DNA of 64,000 bases from Tillus elongatus (GCA_964006375.1 OZ023262.1:51595222-51659221), one strand, 5' to 3'. Positions 9,679 through 21,700 are shown, counted from the first letter of the stretch. The notes: generated from the sequence alone by a model not told the origin. A program made the numbers and translations.

Positions 9679-10566
9679 ATGAGTTCTGACCAGGTCACGT
9701 TGAAACAGATAATTGAAGAGGTGGCTAACAGTAGGAGCGAAGTAAAGCGTGCTATTGAGGCAAGTGAGGCAAGAATTTTGTTAGAGTTTGAAGCATATAG
9801 AAATCGGATAAACATTTTGGAGCGCGAAAACAGTGAATTGCGTAGACAAATTGACAGCTTGCAGGATAACAATAGGAAAAATAACGTGGTTGTTTTCGGA
9901 CTGGAGTTGTTGCAGTTGTCTCCTGCGTCTGTTTGTGAGTCGCTGAATATCTTGTTGGATGCGAAAATAGGAGAGGAGCATATCAATGATGTTTACCGCT
10001 TAGGACGGACGGATAAATGCCCAATAAAGATTGAGTTTGTTTCTTTCCAGACAAAGAGACAGATTTTCAAGAAGCGCGGCAAATTGAAGGGGTCCAGCGT
10101 ATTTTTGAGCGACGACCTGAACGAGAGGCAGCGAGAGGAGCAGCAGATTCTTCGCCAGTATTTGAGACGGATGAGAGAGAGGTCGACTGTGAAATGTTAC
10201 ATCCGGGGAAATAAATTGGTTAAAGACGGTACATACTACTCGCTAGAACAACTAGAGGCACAAGAATACCATGACGAAACATGCGGTGTCCCGAGGCTAA
10301 ACAATAGTGCCCCTGCAACACCATCTTCAACTCTCGATAACCGAGATATATTGGAGACTGCTCAAGAGAAATCCACAACCAGTAATAAGTTCGAGAGTAG
10401 GGTCAGGGAACCAGAAGATATACTGGGATCGTTAGACGGGGTAAGAAAGGTGCCTCAGTCGGTTAAGTACTCTTCTCCAAAGACTGCATTGCCAAGGAAT
10501 AGGGTCAAGACAGAGAGGGTAAATGAGGGAACCAGGGACAGATTGAAGACGAGATCGCAGAAGTAG
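9679..10566 (+). CDS. LINE ORF1 protein (coiled-coil RNA-binding)
   Basis: 295 codons from ATG to a TAG at 10564-10566, uninterrupted. Residues about 9-65 form a heptad-like coiled coil (IIEEVANSRSEVKRAIEASE, then NILERENSELRRQIDSLQ). Then comes NNVVVFGLE and a globular region with DVYRLGRTDK, PIKIEF and RQIFKKRGKLKG. This matches CR1/L1-type ORF1 proteins, where a coiled coil precedes an RRM-like fold that packages element RNA. The last 90 residues are low-complexity and charged. No CCHC knuckles are visible. ATG 9679 is the first in-frame start and fits the coiled-coil N-terminus. Confidence 0.85.
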   Translation: MSSDQVTLKQIIEEVANSRSEVKRAIEASEARILLEFEAYRNRINILERENSELRRQIDSLQDNNRKNNVVVFGLELLQLSPASVCESLNILLDAKIGEEHINDVYRLGRTDKCPIKIEFVSFQTKRQIFKKRGKLKGSSVFLSDDLNERQREEQQILRQYLRRMRERSTVKCYIRGNKLVKDGTYYSLEQLEAQEYHDETCGVPRLNNSAPATPSSTLDNRDILETAQEKSTTSNKFESRVREPEDILGSLDGVRKVPQSVKYSSPKTALPRNRVKTERVNEGTRDRLKTRSQK

Positions 10567-11167
10567 CATCCTTGGGGCCGGGACGAGTGCTGGAATGGAC
10601 CACAAAAATTCGTGAACTGTGTGTTGAGGTTTTTTTTTTTTTTTCTTTTTTTTCTTTTTTTTTTTTTTCTTTTTTTCATGTAACGGATTGCCCGTTTGAG
10701 TTTCTGACTTGTTGTAGACTGGTCCGACATTTTGTATACTCTTTTATTAAGTGATAGATATTATATAGGCTTGCGTCGGTTATTGGCGCTGAATGTATTA
10801 GTGTGTTTATTTTTGTTTTGAAACTGTACTATAACGTCGTTTTTACCTTTATCTTATAGGCGTTCATGTTTTGTTTGTGCAGTTCCAGTTTTATTTATTT
10901 GACAGTAAAGTTTTTATTTTAGCTGACGTAGTTTGTAGTTTTGTTGTGATGTGGTGTATATTGTTTTAGTTATAACTGTGTTTTAAGCTTAATGTAATTT
11001 TATTTTTGTGTTTTATTTTATTGATATAGTTGTGGTTCATTTGTTTTGTGTGTTGCATATGACTGTGTGTAAGTCGGTGTTTATTCAAGTGGATTTGTAA
11101 TTGCTGTTGTTTTTACAATTGGTGTTCGGTGTCGCAGGCATTTGCCCGGCAACTGCATTTGGGCGGG
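10567..11167 (+). other. LINE inter-ORF spacer
   Basis: Contains a T-rich run with scattered C at 10629-10677, then GT-rich sequence. No start in the ORF2 frame is seen before 11168. ORF2 is probably reached by reinitiation or a downstream start. Confidence 0.6.
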
Positions 11168-14096
11168 ATGGATTCCTATGTTAGGGATTTTACGGAATTT
11201 TCTTACGACTGCCGATTGGCGGATAGCATTGAGCAATGTAACACATTTTTGTCTGAAGTAGGAAATACATGCTTTAGTATTTATCATCATAACATCAGAA
11301 GTATTTCCAAAAACATAGATGAGCTAAAAGTTCTACTGGACGGATTTAAGAGTGAATTTGACTGTATAGTACTGACAGAAACATGGAGACTTAAAAATCC
11401 AGAAATATATAATATTAGGAATTATAGAATCATCTATAATTATGGGGAGGTAAATCAGAACGATGGGGTCGTAATTTATTTGAAAAATGAAATTCCTTGT
11501 GAATATAAAATTGTCAAGCTTGGCGAAATAAACATACTGGAGCTTCAGATAAAATACTGTTCAAGGTGTGTTATACTAACAGCAGTATACAGATCGCCTG
11601 CAACATGTCCTATCGAGTTTACAGGGAATTTGAATAAATATATGAAGGAATGTAGAAAAGGTGAGGATATACATGTTTTTCTAGGCGACATAAATATTAA
11701 TATATGCTCGGAGGAGGAAACTGCCGTTCAGTATTTAAATACGATGAGTGAACATAGATTTGTGGTGACAAGTGTGGATTTTACTAGGGTGCAGGGGAAT
11801 TCAGCTAGCTGCATTGATCACATTTTCATTAAAAGTAAATTACACAAAGAAAATTTTCACCCAATCCTTGTGAAAGTAGGTGTCAGTGACCACTATAGCA
11901 ATATCCTGCAGATAGATCTGAGAGAGGGGAAGACCCAGAATAACAGAAATGGAAAGACATATAGGATAAACAGAAAAGTGCTACAATGAAATCAGTAAGG
12001 AGAGCTGGGCCAGTGTTTACATAGAGGAAGATCTCAATAAGGCAGCGCATATGTTTGTGGAAAAGATACGGTCTAAAATTGAGATGTGTACATATAAGGT
12101 GGGGACAGGATCTCATAAAAGAAAGGCATGGATCACAAAAGCTTTATTAGAGTCAATTAATAGAAAGAACGAGATGTACAAGAGTATACAAGGGACAGAC
12201 AATGAACAACTGCTTGGTGAATATAAGGCATATAAAAATTATTTGGGACAACTAATTAAAACAGCTAAAAGAAATTACTACATGAATATTATAGATAAAA
12301 ATAAAGGATCTTCAAAAAGTCTATGGGACTGTACAAGAGAATTGCAGGGACAATTCTCAAGGAGAGGAATAGATCGGGTCAACAGCACTCCACACGGGAT
12401 AACATCTGACAAAAAGATTATAGCACAAACATTTAATGAATACTTTTGCAGTATTGGTGAAAAACTAGCAACCAAGATAAGAAAAAGAAACACGAGTGTG
12501 CCTGAAAAGAGAAACAACTCGTTTTACCTTTCTGAAACCAACGAAGAAGAAGTGAGACGTAGCATAAGACTGCTAAAGGACCACAAGGCACCAGGTTATG
12601 ATGGCATTACCAATGGGCTACTGAAACTAATAATTGAATACGTAACAACACCGCTAACTTATCTAATAAATAAGTCTTTTCAACTGGGAACCTGTCCACA
12701 AGCCTTTAAAATAGCTGTTGTTACACCATTACATAAAAGCGGCGATAAAACTAATGTGGAAAACTATCGGCCAATATCACTTATCTCTAGTATAGCGAAA
12801 GTATACGAAAAAATTTTAGCGGGAAAAATGCTGGAGTACATTAGCAAATATAAGTTAATATCAGAATGCCAGTATGGCTTCCGCAAAGGCAGGTCCACAC
12901 AAGATGCCATACTACACTTAAATGAAAAGGTACTCAATGCATTACATGAAGGTACCCCATCGCTCTGCATCTTTGTGGACTTTTCCAAAGCGTTTGATAC
13001 TATGAACCACGAGAAGCTGTTACAAATACTGGAAAACCTGGGGTTTAGGGACAAGTCACATAATCTCATAAAGAGCTATCTAGAGGACAGAAAACAATAT
13101 GTTAAAGTTGATGACATCCTTAGTGGTTCAAGGATAGTAACTTGCGGTGTGCCCCAAGGGACTGTGCTTGGTCCAATTTTATTTACTTTATATGTGAATG
13201 GGATATATTCTGCTTCACAGTGTGGACAAATCATTGGTTTTGCAGACGATACCGCCATATTTTATAAGGATAGCACTTGGTCCAATTTGAAAACCAAAGT
13301 GGAAACCGATTTTGTGGGATTAATGCACTGGGTGGAAGGCATGTCCCTAACAATTAATCTCAGGAAAACGTGCTTTGTACCGTTCAGTTGTTACGAAAGT
13401 CATTTGCCAGATTTCAGTGAATTGACAGTTCCGACAGAAGCAGCTAGTATAAGCATTGGAACAGCGGAGAGTGTAAAATACTTGGGGGTGGAGATTGATC
13501 GCCACATGAGATGGAATCTACATATCAATAATCTAGTTAAAAAACTTAGAACCATCATAACCCAGTTCAAGATATTACGGCGAATATTTCCTGAAAGATA
13601 TTTGACGGTTCTGTACCATGCTCTGGCGGAAAGTCACATCAATTACGCTATTGTTGCTTGGGGGAGTGCGGCGCCGGCACATATAAGAAGTCTCGAGGTA
13701 ACCCAGAAGTGGCTCATTAAACTAATATTTAATAGGGACATTACTTACCCATCGGATCAATTATATACGGAGACCGGGTATTTTGATCTGAGACAACTGT
13801 ACGCAATAAGATTGCTGGTATACCAATACAGTCATAGGTTCAAAGTGGAGGAAAGAGGTCGCCGTTACGAGATACGTTGTAGAGACTATGCACAGGCTGC
13901 TATACCAAAGAGTGGGAAAACAATATTTCAAAGGTCGTTCCTATACCTCGGTCCAAAGATATTTAACATGATGCCAACATATTTAAGGGTCTTAAACTCC
14001 TCTCGATTCTATAAGAAGCAAATCATCAAATGGGTGGCATCAAAACCAAGATTGGAAATTAAATTGTTAATCGAACTGAGAGATATACTGCACTAA
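11168..14096 (+). pseudogene. LINE ORF2: AP endonuclease and reverse transcriptase, one frameshift
   Basis: Multifunctional ORF2 that nicks the target and primes reverse transcription. The first ATG in frame is 11168 (MDSYVRDF). Endonuclease motifs are HHNIRSI, LTETW, YRSP, LGDININ, CIDHIF and SDHY, all in the frame ending at 11989. The reverse transcriptase lies in another frame to 14096, with NYRPISLISS, QYGFRKGRST, FVDFSKAFDT, GVPQGTVLGP, GFADD and KYLGVEID. The two frames meet near 11975-11990, next to an AAAA run in CAGAAAAGTGC. One base lost or gained there explains the break; otherwise no stop interrupts the protein. There is no RNase H domain. Confidence 0.85.
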
Positions 14097-14675
14097 ATAG
14101 AAAAAGAAAATAAACTAAAAATCGTGCAAGATGCATGTGCGGGGTAAATTGGATGCCGATGATATGTTGCGTGATGTTGTGGTGGGCTATATTATGTGTA
14201 GCACACCTGATTTTGCCTGAGTGTTGAGACACCGAACACAGTGTGTATGTGTGATGTGTGGGTGTGTGTGTGTGTGTATGTTGTGCGAATGTGTAGATTA
14301 TGACAGACTTGCCGAATTGATTGATAGCTTTATTTGTGATTTCTAACACTGTTGGTGCTGTCTTGCGTCTTCATTTCCGATTGTGGCCTGCGCACAAGTT
14401 TAACTTCTGCGGGCTTGCTCGGAGGGACGCATGGGAGTATTGACGTTATGAGGGTATGGTTGATGATGTGTATTTTGTGTTGAATTATATTGTGTTGTAT
14501 TGTGTTGTGTCCATTAAAACATTGTAAAACATTATTTTCTAATTTTGTTTATACTGATTATACTTGTGGTATGTTATGTATTTGTACAGTAATACTGTTA
14601 CTAGTTGTAATTCATTATTTTTGCGGAATTGGCTGTATGGCTTTTTAATAAAAGTTATTATTGTTATTGTTATTG

Positions 14676-14676
<1 letters not shown>
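14097..14676 (+). other. LINE 3' UTR and tail
   Basis: GT-rich with a (GT)n-like patch near 14236-14282. It ends AATAAAAGTTATTATTG followed by further TTATTG-like units, then joins (TA)n. Confidence 0.7.

Positions 14677-14758
<82 letters not shown>
14677..14758. repeat. (TA)n microsatellite, 82 bp
   Basis: Directly abuts the 3' end of the LINE. Confidence 0.97.
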
Positions 14759-14762
<4 letters not shown>

Positions 14763-14890
14763 TTTTAACTGACCTTGAATTTGGGTTCTAGGGGCCCTAA
14801 TTCGTGCTCATTTCATGAAATTTTCCAAAAATCTTACCATCGATACCTCTCTCTTAGTGAATTTTCTTAATGAAAATTCACTAATAAAAC
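14677..14890 (-). mobile_element. HP-family element, right part, after the LINE
   Basis: (TA)n (14677-14758), then ACTGACCTTGAATTTGGG, GTTCTAGGGGCCC, GTGCTCATTTCATG, and the terminal stem-loop AGTGAATTTTCTTAATGAAA. This completes the element begun at 9121-9413. Confidence 0.75.
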
Positions 14891-15728
14891 TTAATTGTCA
14901 GTCTACGCCGTTTCTTGCATAGGCAGGTCGGGAAATTTTGGCGCTTACCTCGTAAAGTCTGAAACTGGCTTCGAATATGGGTTCAATGGGCCCTAATTCG
15001 CGGTGACTTGAAAAAATACTAGCAAATTCGAAAGTCGTTACCTTTTATATACCTATACCTATAAGCGAAATTTTCTTTTTGAAAATTTGCTAAAAATAAA
15101 ATAAGACAAAGATTACTACGCCTCCGTTTATATTTCAGGGAGAAGTAGTTATACTCGCACAAAGAAGAAAGCCTTATCAATTCTGTAGGTGTATTCTGGA
15201 GGTCCTTTGTGTATACGAAGCCCCATCCTTCCTGTGTCGTTTGTGTGGTAAGGCAGCCCGCATAAAAAGGTCACTACTGCCGCTCGGATTGACTAACGCG
15301 ACATCTTCCCGGAAACTTAATTAAATTGAACATAACTTTATCCTAAAATACAAGTATTTCCCCTAAAACAGGAGACAGGGTGTGTACGGCAAAGAGCACT
15401 AACACTAGCCTAACGGCCACAGGGGGTAGGAATATCAGCAAGGACGATTACTTACGAGGCGCATTCTGTTAATACTAGGTTAGCAAAACATATCTGACAC
15501 AGCAAGTGCTTTATTATAGTAGATCAAAAAAACATTAAAAAAAACGCCCTAAAATACAAAATGCATGGTCATTCGGATTAATTTATACCGCCATTACTTT
15601 TTTAGTATATTTTCATTAAGAACATTCGCTAACAACAACGAGTATGACGTAAAACGGATCCTTTTTTTCCCTCAGGGCTCGTCCGCGATAGTACTGCAAA
15701 CTTTGGTTGATTGTGCGTACCCTTAGTA
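14891..15728. other. HP 5'-end fragment and unassigned DNA
   Basis: About 14950-15100 repeats the HP 5' end (TTCGAATATGGGTTCAATGG, TTCGCGGTGACTTG, stem-loop AAATTTTCTTTTTGAAAATT). A degenerate hairpin box is at 15497-15511 (ACACAGCAAGTGCTT). Otherwise no gene is seen. Confidence 0.5.
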
Positions 15729-16470
15729 TTACTCCACCCATTCCAAAATCACTGTGCCTTGAACTAGTCTGCACAGCGATTGGTAGGGTGAAGTTTTATA
15801 TTGCTCTGTCTCCGGTCTAGACTGACCGTAGATCAGTTGTCTTTTGCGGTCCAGAGCTTTACACTCGCACAATATGTGCTGGGCTGATTCCTCCCCCTCG
15901 CCGCAGAGTCTGCGTGCGAGGTCCCCTTCGAACCGCCCCATTTTATGCAGGTGTTTCGTGACGGCCATGTGTCCCGTCAAGAGACCTGTTGTCTTTCTGA
16001 GCTGTCCTCTGCTAAGATTTATAAGATTTAGCAGCTCCACAACTCTCTTTGAACTGGGTCCGTCAATTATTGACTTCCCATGTCTGATCCCTGGACAGTC
16101 CGCCCAGTACACCTTGTGTTGGTTTTTGACCCAGGACTTAATGGCTCCCCTGGCAGTGCTCTTTGTCACGCCCAGAGCCGGTTCAGGTCCCATAAATGGT
16201 TCTGCTGACCCTCTCTTCGCGAGACTGTCAGCTCCTTCATTGCCTTTGACCCCCGAGTGACTCGGCACCCAGATGAGGGTCACCTCATTCTGCCCAGCCA
16301 GGTCGCTCGTCTCGTCTCGGCACTCACTCATCAACCAGGAATTCACCCGTGGGCTACTTAGTGCCTTAAGGGCTGCCTGGCTGTCTGTGGCTATGAGGAT
16401 CCGCTTGTTCGTGTAGCTCCCCCTCTTGTTCTCCCGCACACAGTGCAGTATGGCGTACATTTCGACCTGA
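15729..16470 (-). pseudogene. LINE ORF2 C-terminus with RNase H domain (I/R1/Jockey-type)
   Basis: The minus-strand frame reads ILIATDSQAALKALSSP, then LIWVPSHSGVKGNEGADSLA. These are the second acidic region and the His/Asp end of RNase H as found in insect I, R1 and LOA-type LINEs. It is followed by the usual C-terminal GHMAVTKHLHKMG and CGEGEESAQHILCEC zinc-type region, ending GTVILEWVE and a stop. The first RNase H strand is cut off at about 16470 (QVEMYAILHC), where sequence antisense to a different LINE begins. The part of the open frame beyond 16470 is not part of this protein. Confidence 0.85.
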
Positions 16471-16479
16471 AAACGGATC

Positions 16480-16962
16480 CTTGAGGTATACCATTTTCTA
16501 ATTTCATCTATAGACGACGCCCTCAAAGATTTTAAAACTTCTTTCAAAGGGTGCTTATATGCAGACGACTTAGTAATATATGGTAAAAATTCTGACAACC
16601 TCTTTAGAATAGCACAAAACCTTATATTTAAATTGGAGGCCTGGTCACAAGAGACTGGTTTGACATTTCCTACAGACAAAACACGGTAGATATTTTCCAG
16701 GGAATAAATTACCAACATACTTTCTCTTTCCTTATACAACGAACAACTTCAACAAAAAAGTCAGTAAAATTCCTTTGATGACTTTCTATTGACGGTTAAA
16801 CTGGAAAGAACATATTAACCATTTGGCATTCAAATGTTATTTTAGAATATTTTAAAAGTGTTGTCAAATACTGGGGTTCAGACGGTAAAATTATATTATC
16901 TTTAAAGAGAACGCTAATAAGATCAAAACTCGAATACGACGCTACAGCCTACTCATCTGCTA
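16480..16962 (+). pseudogene. LINE reverse-transcriptase relic, segment 1
   Basis: The plus strand shows the RT palm motif CLYADDLVIYGKN, then FKLEAWSQETGLTFPTDKT, and the thumb motif LIRSKLEYDATAYSSA. Stops and shifts lie between these blocks, so it is decayed. The reading is cut at 16962 by a hAT-type insertion and resumes at 18690 in a compatible sense. It belongs to a Jockey/I-type lineage and is not the LINE of the RNase H fragment to its left. Confidence 0.75.
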
Positions 16963-17444
16963 CAGGGGCGGCTCTTCAATAAGTGCGCCCCTACGCGCGC
17001 ACTGCCGCCTGCCGTGGAAAAAATAATATTATTGCTATGCTATATTTTAATAATTGTTTATTTACTTTTTTACCTCCTGCATTCAACAAACAAAATTAGT
17101 ATATCGAGGAGTCGGCAGCCATTAATACAGAATCAGAATAAGTAGTGTTAATCGTTGCAGACGTTATATACATCCATATCCATATAAAGCAGTCGGGAGC
17201 GGTGTGTATTGTTCGGCGCTCTTACGAAATGCGAAGATACTTCAGTGCGAAATGATCGCCGAATCTTGATGATCTTCGTCGAAAACGACCGAATAAGCAA
17301 TCTGCGCTATAAAATTACACACTTCCAGTTTCTAGTGGACTTTTGGAAGATCGTGTGTACCTACTACCTAGTAATTTTCGTCTTCGCGTCGGATTGATTT
17401 TTAATTAGATAATTTCGTTGTTGTTTACATGTTCTAACAAGACA

Positions 17445-17716
<272 letters not shown>

Positions 17717-17933
17717 TTCGGGTTGCTTAATAAGTGGACAAAATAATTGTGATACTGTGATTAATTCCGTGGATATTTTAAATTTAACGGTTAACTTTTT
17801 AAGGGACTTTTTTATTACTAAAACGTATAACTAACTGGAGGAAAACTTGGTAAGTAGTTAATAATTATTAAGTTTAGTAAGTAGGTTTCTTTATAATACA
17901 TTTTCGGAGAAAAATAGGCGAGCCCTTCATTTT

Positions 17934-18640
<707 letters not shown>

Positions 18641-18689
18641 TCTTGCGCACCCCCAATGCATTAAGGCACGAGCCGCTACTGATCTGCTA

Positions 18690-19062
18690 GCAAATCAACA
18701 CTAAAGTTATTAGATGTTCACAACGCCGCACTCCGTCTAATATTGGGTGCCTTTAGAACAACACCAGTGGCTTGTATTGCGAGGCAATGTGAACCATCTT
18801 TAAGCGACAGGAGAACATAATGTCTTAGGTGCATATGCAACAAAAAGCAATGCAAAACCCTATAATCACTTATGCAGGCAAGAAGAAACTGAAAGGTTTT
18901 TCACACTCTACAACAGTAAACCACGTAACTCAAAACATTTCTATCACAGAATCCATAAAGATCTGTCCTCTTTATGCTTAACTTTGTCAGAGTGCTTTCC
19001 AACCAAATTTACACCAGCTTTACCATAGACAATGCACCCAAGAATTATTACAACCCTGACTT
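18690..19062 (+). pseudogene. LINE reverse-transcriptase relic, segment 2
   Basis: Continues the thumb/connection region after the hAT-type insertion: LKLLDVHNAALRLILGAFRT then TPVACIARQCEPSLSDRR, a stretch typical of Jockey/I-type LINE C-termini. Stops and shifts follow (around 18820 onward). Cut at 19062 by a SINE; 19439-19510 appears to continue it. Confidence 0.75.
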
Positions 19063-19425
19063 AGAACCTCGGTGTTTCAGAGGTAAGAACGTGTGCCTCT
19101 GAACCTACGGGTACTGGGTTCTATCCCAGGGCACTTCTTTCACTTTTCTAGTACAAACTGTAACATTAACATCAACCGAGGTTCTGGCATTGGATTTGAG
19201 CAAGTAGAATGTCTGCACGTTTCGCCCTTCGGAGGGGGCGTAAAGCAGTCGGTCCCGTGTCCATGCAATGTTTGGCATGTTAAAGATCCCTACCCTCCTT
19301 ACATAAGGGCAGGGGTTCGGCAAAATTTCCAGGATAGTGAGGTGAAAATGCTCCCTGGCGTCGGTGATTGGGCATAGTCGCGGAAATAGGCCGACGTTAA
19401 AGAAACGAAACACAACAACACAACA
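19063..19425 (+). mobile_element. tRNA-derived SINE with 13-bp target duplication
   Basis: The 5' part is tRNA-like: a weak A box around 19070-19090 (GGTGTTTCAGAGGTAAGAA) and a B box at 19117-19127 (GGTTCTATCCC, 9 of 11 to consensus). The body contains AAGCAGTCGGTCCCGTGT and CATGTTAAAGATCCC, and the tail is an ACAAC repeat. The sequence ACAACCCTGACTT occurs at 19050-19062 and again at 19426-19438. The insertion lies within a LINE relic. Confidence 0.8.
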
Positions 19426-19438
19426 ACAACCCTGACTT

Positions 19439-19529
19439 TATTCCACAAACATTACACAAACAATGTGTTGACTGAATCTTCTTTTAGACACTATGTGAAA
19501 ACTGGAACCTGTGATGAGCACTGATAAGT
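19439..19529 (+). pseudogene. LINE relic, probable segment 3
   Basis: Sequence directly after the SINE target duplication; the reading FIPQTLHKQCVD continues from CNNPD before the SINE. Too short to assign a domain. It runs into the Penelope-type terminal repeat. Confidence 0.4.
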
Positions 19530-19569
19530 ACACTTGGAGAACCCAAATCACCACAACACATATTCTAAA

Positions 19570-19609
19570 GACCTTACGATCGTTTCGCTGACAACGTCAG
19601 CGTCATCAG
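19570..19609 (-). ncRNA. Hammerhead-ribozyme-like core, minus strand
   Basis: Reads CTGATGA, one unpaired C, helix GCTGAC-GTT-GTCAGC, GAAAC, loop, GGTC on the minus strand; identical in these parts to 21701-21740. Helix III would be only about 2 bp, which is usual for hammerheads in Penelope-like elements. The extra base before helix II and a poorly supported helix I reduce certainty of activity. Confidence 0.5.
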
Positions 19610-19855
19610 AGGATGAAAAATTCTAAAATTAAATCAACAGCTACGTGTATTTATGTCGCACCTAGGTAGACGAACTAATACGAAGTAAAAATTGTAGTCG
19701 GCGACCCATAGTTTGTCTATTGTGTCAATATTAAACGGACGAGGTCGAAGAACTACTTTAATCTTCTGGTTGACAAATTTATGAGCTTTTATCTAATTTA
19801 AGGAAAATGGACTTAAAATGAAAGGTACCGAGATATTTAAGGAAGCTACACGTTC

Positions 19856-20366
19856 TTTTTGATCTAAAAATTTCACTATGTGAATATTGGAGCCCGTGAA
19901 GAACGCCGACAAGCACATCCGGCGAACAGACCAATAACAGACGCACATATTTTTTGAAAACCAAAACGACTGTTTCCCTCACAATGTTAACTTTAACAAA
20001 GGATAAATAATTCAACTAAAATTCTACATAAACACAACTATTTATATTCATTTCTTATTCTACGTGAAAACAAGTATTTATATTGACCTCTTCAATAACA
20101 AAGAAAATGAAAGGGAATTTTTGAGTCTAGAACTAAACGTTGAGGCTAGTATCTGTATAGACCGGTCGAGTTATTGACAATCATTTATTATTCTGCCAGA
20201 CAGATTAGGAAGGTTTAACTGGTCAAATGCAAAGTGAAAATAAAGGGCTTGAAATTAAAGGTGCCGCACGATTCAATGACGAAAAATGGAAGAATCCGTG
20301 GATAAGCTAGGCATGCCCGCCTATTCTTCATGGGAGTTAACATAGACAATGCTTGAGAAGAAACCC
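19856..20366. repeat. Penelope 3'-terminal sequence, second diverged copy
   Basis: Contains a decayed hammerhead-like core on the minus strand near 19965-20010 (GAGGGAAACAGTCG). It also has a block (AAGTGAAAATAAAGGGCTTG, GGTGCCGCACGATTCAATGA) that recurs at 38041-38092. No gene. Confidence 0.5.
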
Positions 20367-21232
20367 CTATTTTAAATAAAAATTCTCTCCTAGAAGGTTA
20401 TTCTTAATCGACCTTGATATATAAAGACTTTCAAAAGCATCAAGCATAGTTTGATGTCTAACATTTTTGACAAGTTTCAAATTTTCTTTGTCAATGTGGT
20501 GATTATTATCCCATATATGTGGTGCCACACATGATTTGTCTACCGTACCATATCGTAAATATGCGAGATGTTCACGAAATCTGGTGGCTATGTTCCTCTT
20601 GGTTTGACTCACGTATTTAAGATTACAATCTTTGCAACTTATCTCATAAATACCCGACATGTCAGTGGCTTTGTCTTTGTCTTTTGTATTACCCAACAAA
20701 TTTTTTAAATTTCTTTTCATCGAAAAAGTCAAATGTAAATCAGCTTTCTTAAAAATACTTTCCAAACCCTTTGTGATACGCGGTTCATAAGGTAGACACA
20801 CACACATTTTTTCCTAATTTTATCTCTCTTAAATGTCGTGCATTGAGATATCATTTTCTTTGTTATGTGTTTGTTAACCAATTTGTCCACTAGACCATCC
20901 GAATAACAGTTATATTTCGCCAGGTTTTCTATGTACTTTAATTCTATATTAACTATATTTTTACTTAACGGAAAATTTATCGATCTGTTTACCAAGAGAT
21001 TTAAGCTAGCCGTTTTTTTGTGCAAACGTATGATGTGAGTCGTTAGGAATATAACTAATAGTGGCAGTTTCCTTCCTGTAGACATCGAATGCAAGCGAGC
21101 CATTATTTTTATTTTTAATAACTAATACATCTAGAAAAGAAAGTTTATTGGTTGATTTCTATTTTGTGGGTAAATTTTATTGAATCAAATTAAATATTTA
21201 GTTTTTCAGTAAATTCTTCAACCTTTCATATA
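20367..21232 (-). pseudogene. Penelope-like RT C-terminus and GIY-YIG endonuclease
   Basis: The minus strand reads an RT segment (KVEEFTEKLN, DSIKFTH), then LAFDVYRKETATISYIPND, the basic linker, and a GIY-YIG domain. That domain shows GIYEISCKDCNLKYVSQTK and IATRFREHLAYLRYG, with V replacing I in the YIG-like pair, then APHIWDNNHH. The GIY-YIG nuclease nicks DNA for target-primed insertion. Stops at the 5' end and a frame change near 20800 make it a pseudogene. The final 50 residues (DAFESLYISRSIKNNLL) fit the usual end of the domain. Confidence 0.8.
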
Positions 21233-21259
21233 TTTGTAACCTTTTTACGAGTAGATTTG

Positions 21260-21450
21260 AGACGGATTTAAGAAATAAAAATGGGTATTTCCATAGAGTT
21301 TGGTTTCGTTATGGCGACGATATTTTTGCAGTGCTTGACACAAATATATGCAAGGTTGAAGAATTTACTGAAAAACTAAATAGTCAATTCGATTCAATAA
21401 AATTTACCCACGAAATAGAAATCAACAATAACCTTTCTTTTCTAGATGTA
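21260..21450 (+). pseudogene. Penelope-like RT palm fragment
   Basis: The plus strand reads VWFRYGDDIFAVLDTN, then KVEEFTEKLNSQFDSIKFTH, then NNNLSFLDV. RYGDDIFAVLD is the catalytic palm motif of Penelope RT (the usual residue after Y is V). From 21451 the reading jumps into terminal-repeat sequence, so it is a truncated piece in opposite orientation to the main body. Confidence 0.8.
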
Positions 21451-21700
21451 AAAAGAACGTGTAGCTTCCCTAAATATCTCGGTACCTTACATTTTAAACC
21501 CATTATCCTTTAATTAGATAAAAGCTCATACATTTGTCAACCAGAAGATTAAAGTAGTTCTTCGACCTCGTCCGTTCAATATTGACACAATAGACAAACG
21601 ATGGGTCGCTGACTACAACTTTTACCTCGGATTAGTTCGTCTACCTAGGTGCGATATAAATACACGTAGCTGTTGATTTAATTTTAGAATTTTTCATCCT

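Larger units (their letters stand above)
9414..14676 (+). mobile_element. Near full-length two-ORF non-LTR retrotransposon (CR1/L2-like)
   Basis: Roughly 5.26 kb: 5' UTR, ORF1 (9679-10566), a T-rich inter-ORF spacer, ORF2 (11168-14096) with endonuclease and reverse transcriptase, a 580-bp 3' UTR, and a 3' end of TTATTG-type hexamers after AATAAA near 14647. There is no poly(A) tail and no RNase H domain, which fits CR1/L2-type clades better than Jockey or I. Both flanks belong to one HP copy, so the insertion point was at or beside its TA tract. The exact target duplication cannot be read because the target is TA-rich. Confidence 0.85.

Noticed and set aside
11129..11167. ORF2 start upstream of 11168
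   Set aside because: The frame is open from a GTG at 11129, but the first ATG is at 11168; a GTG start is not expected in an animal retrotransposon.
16471..16739. N-terminal part of the minus-strand RNase H open frame
   Set aside because: This stretch is antisense to the plus-strand RT with YADDLVIYG, so the continuous frame is accidental.
19105..19413. Open frames on both strands across the SINE
   Set aside because: The sequence is a tRNA-headed SINE bounded by target duplications; neither frame has a domain.
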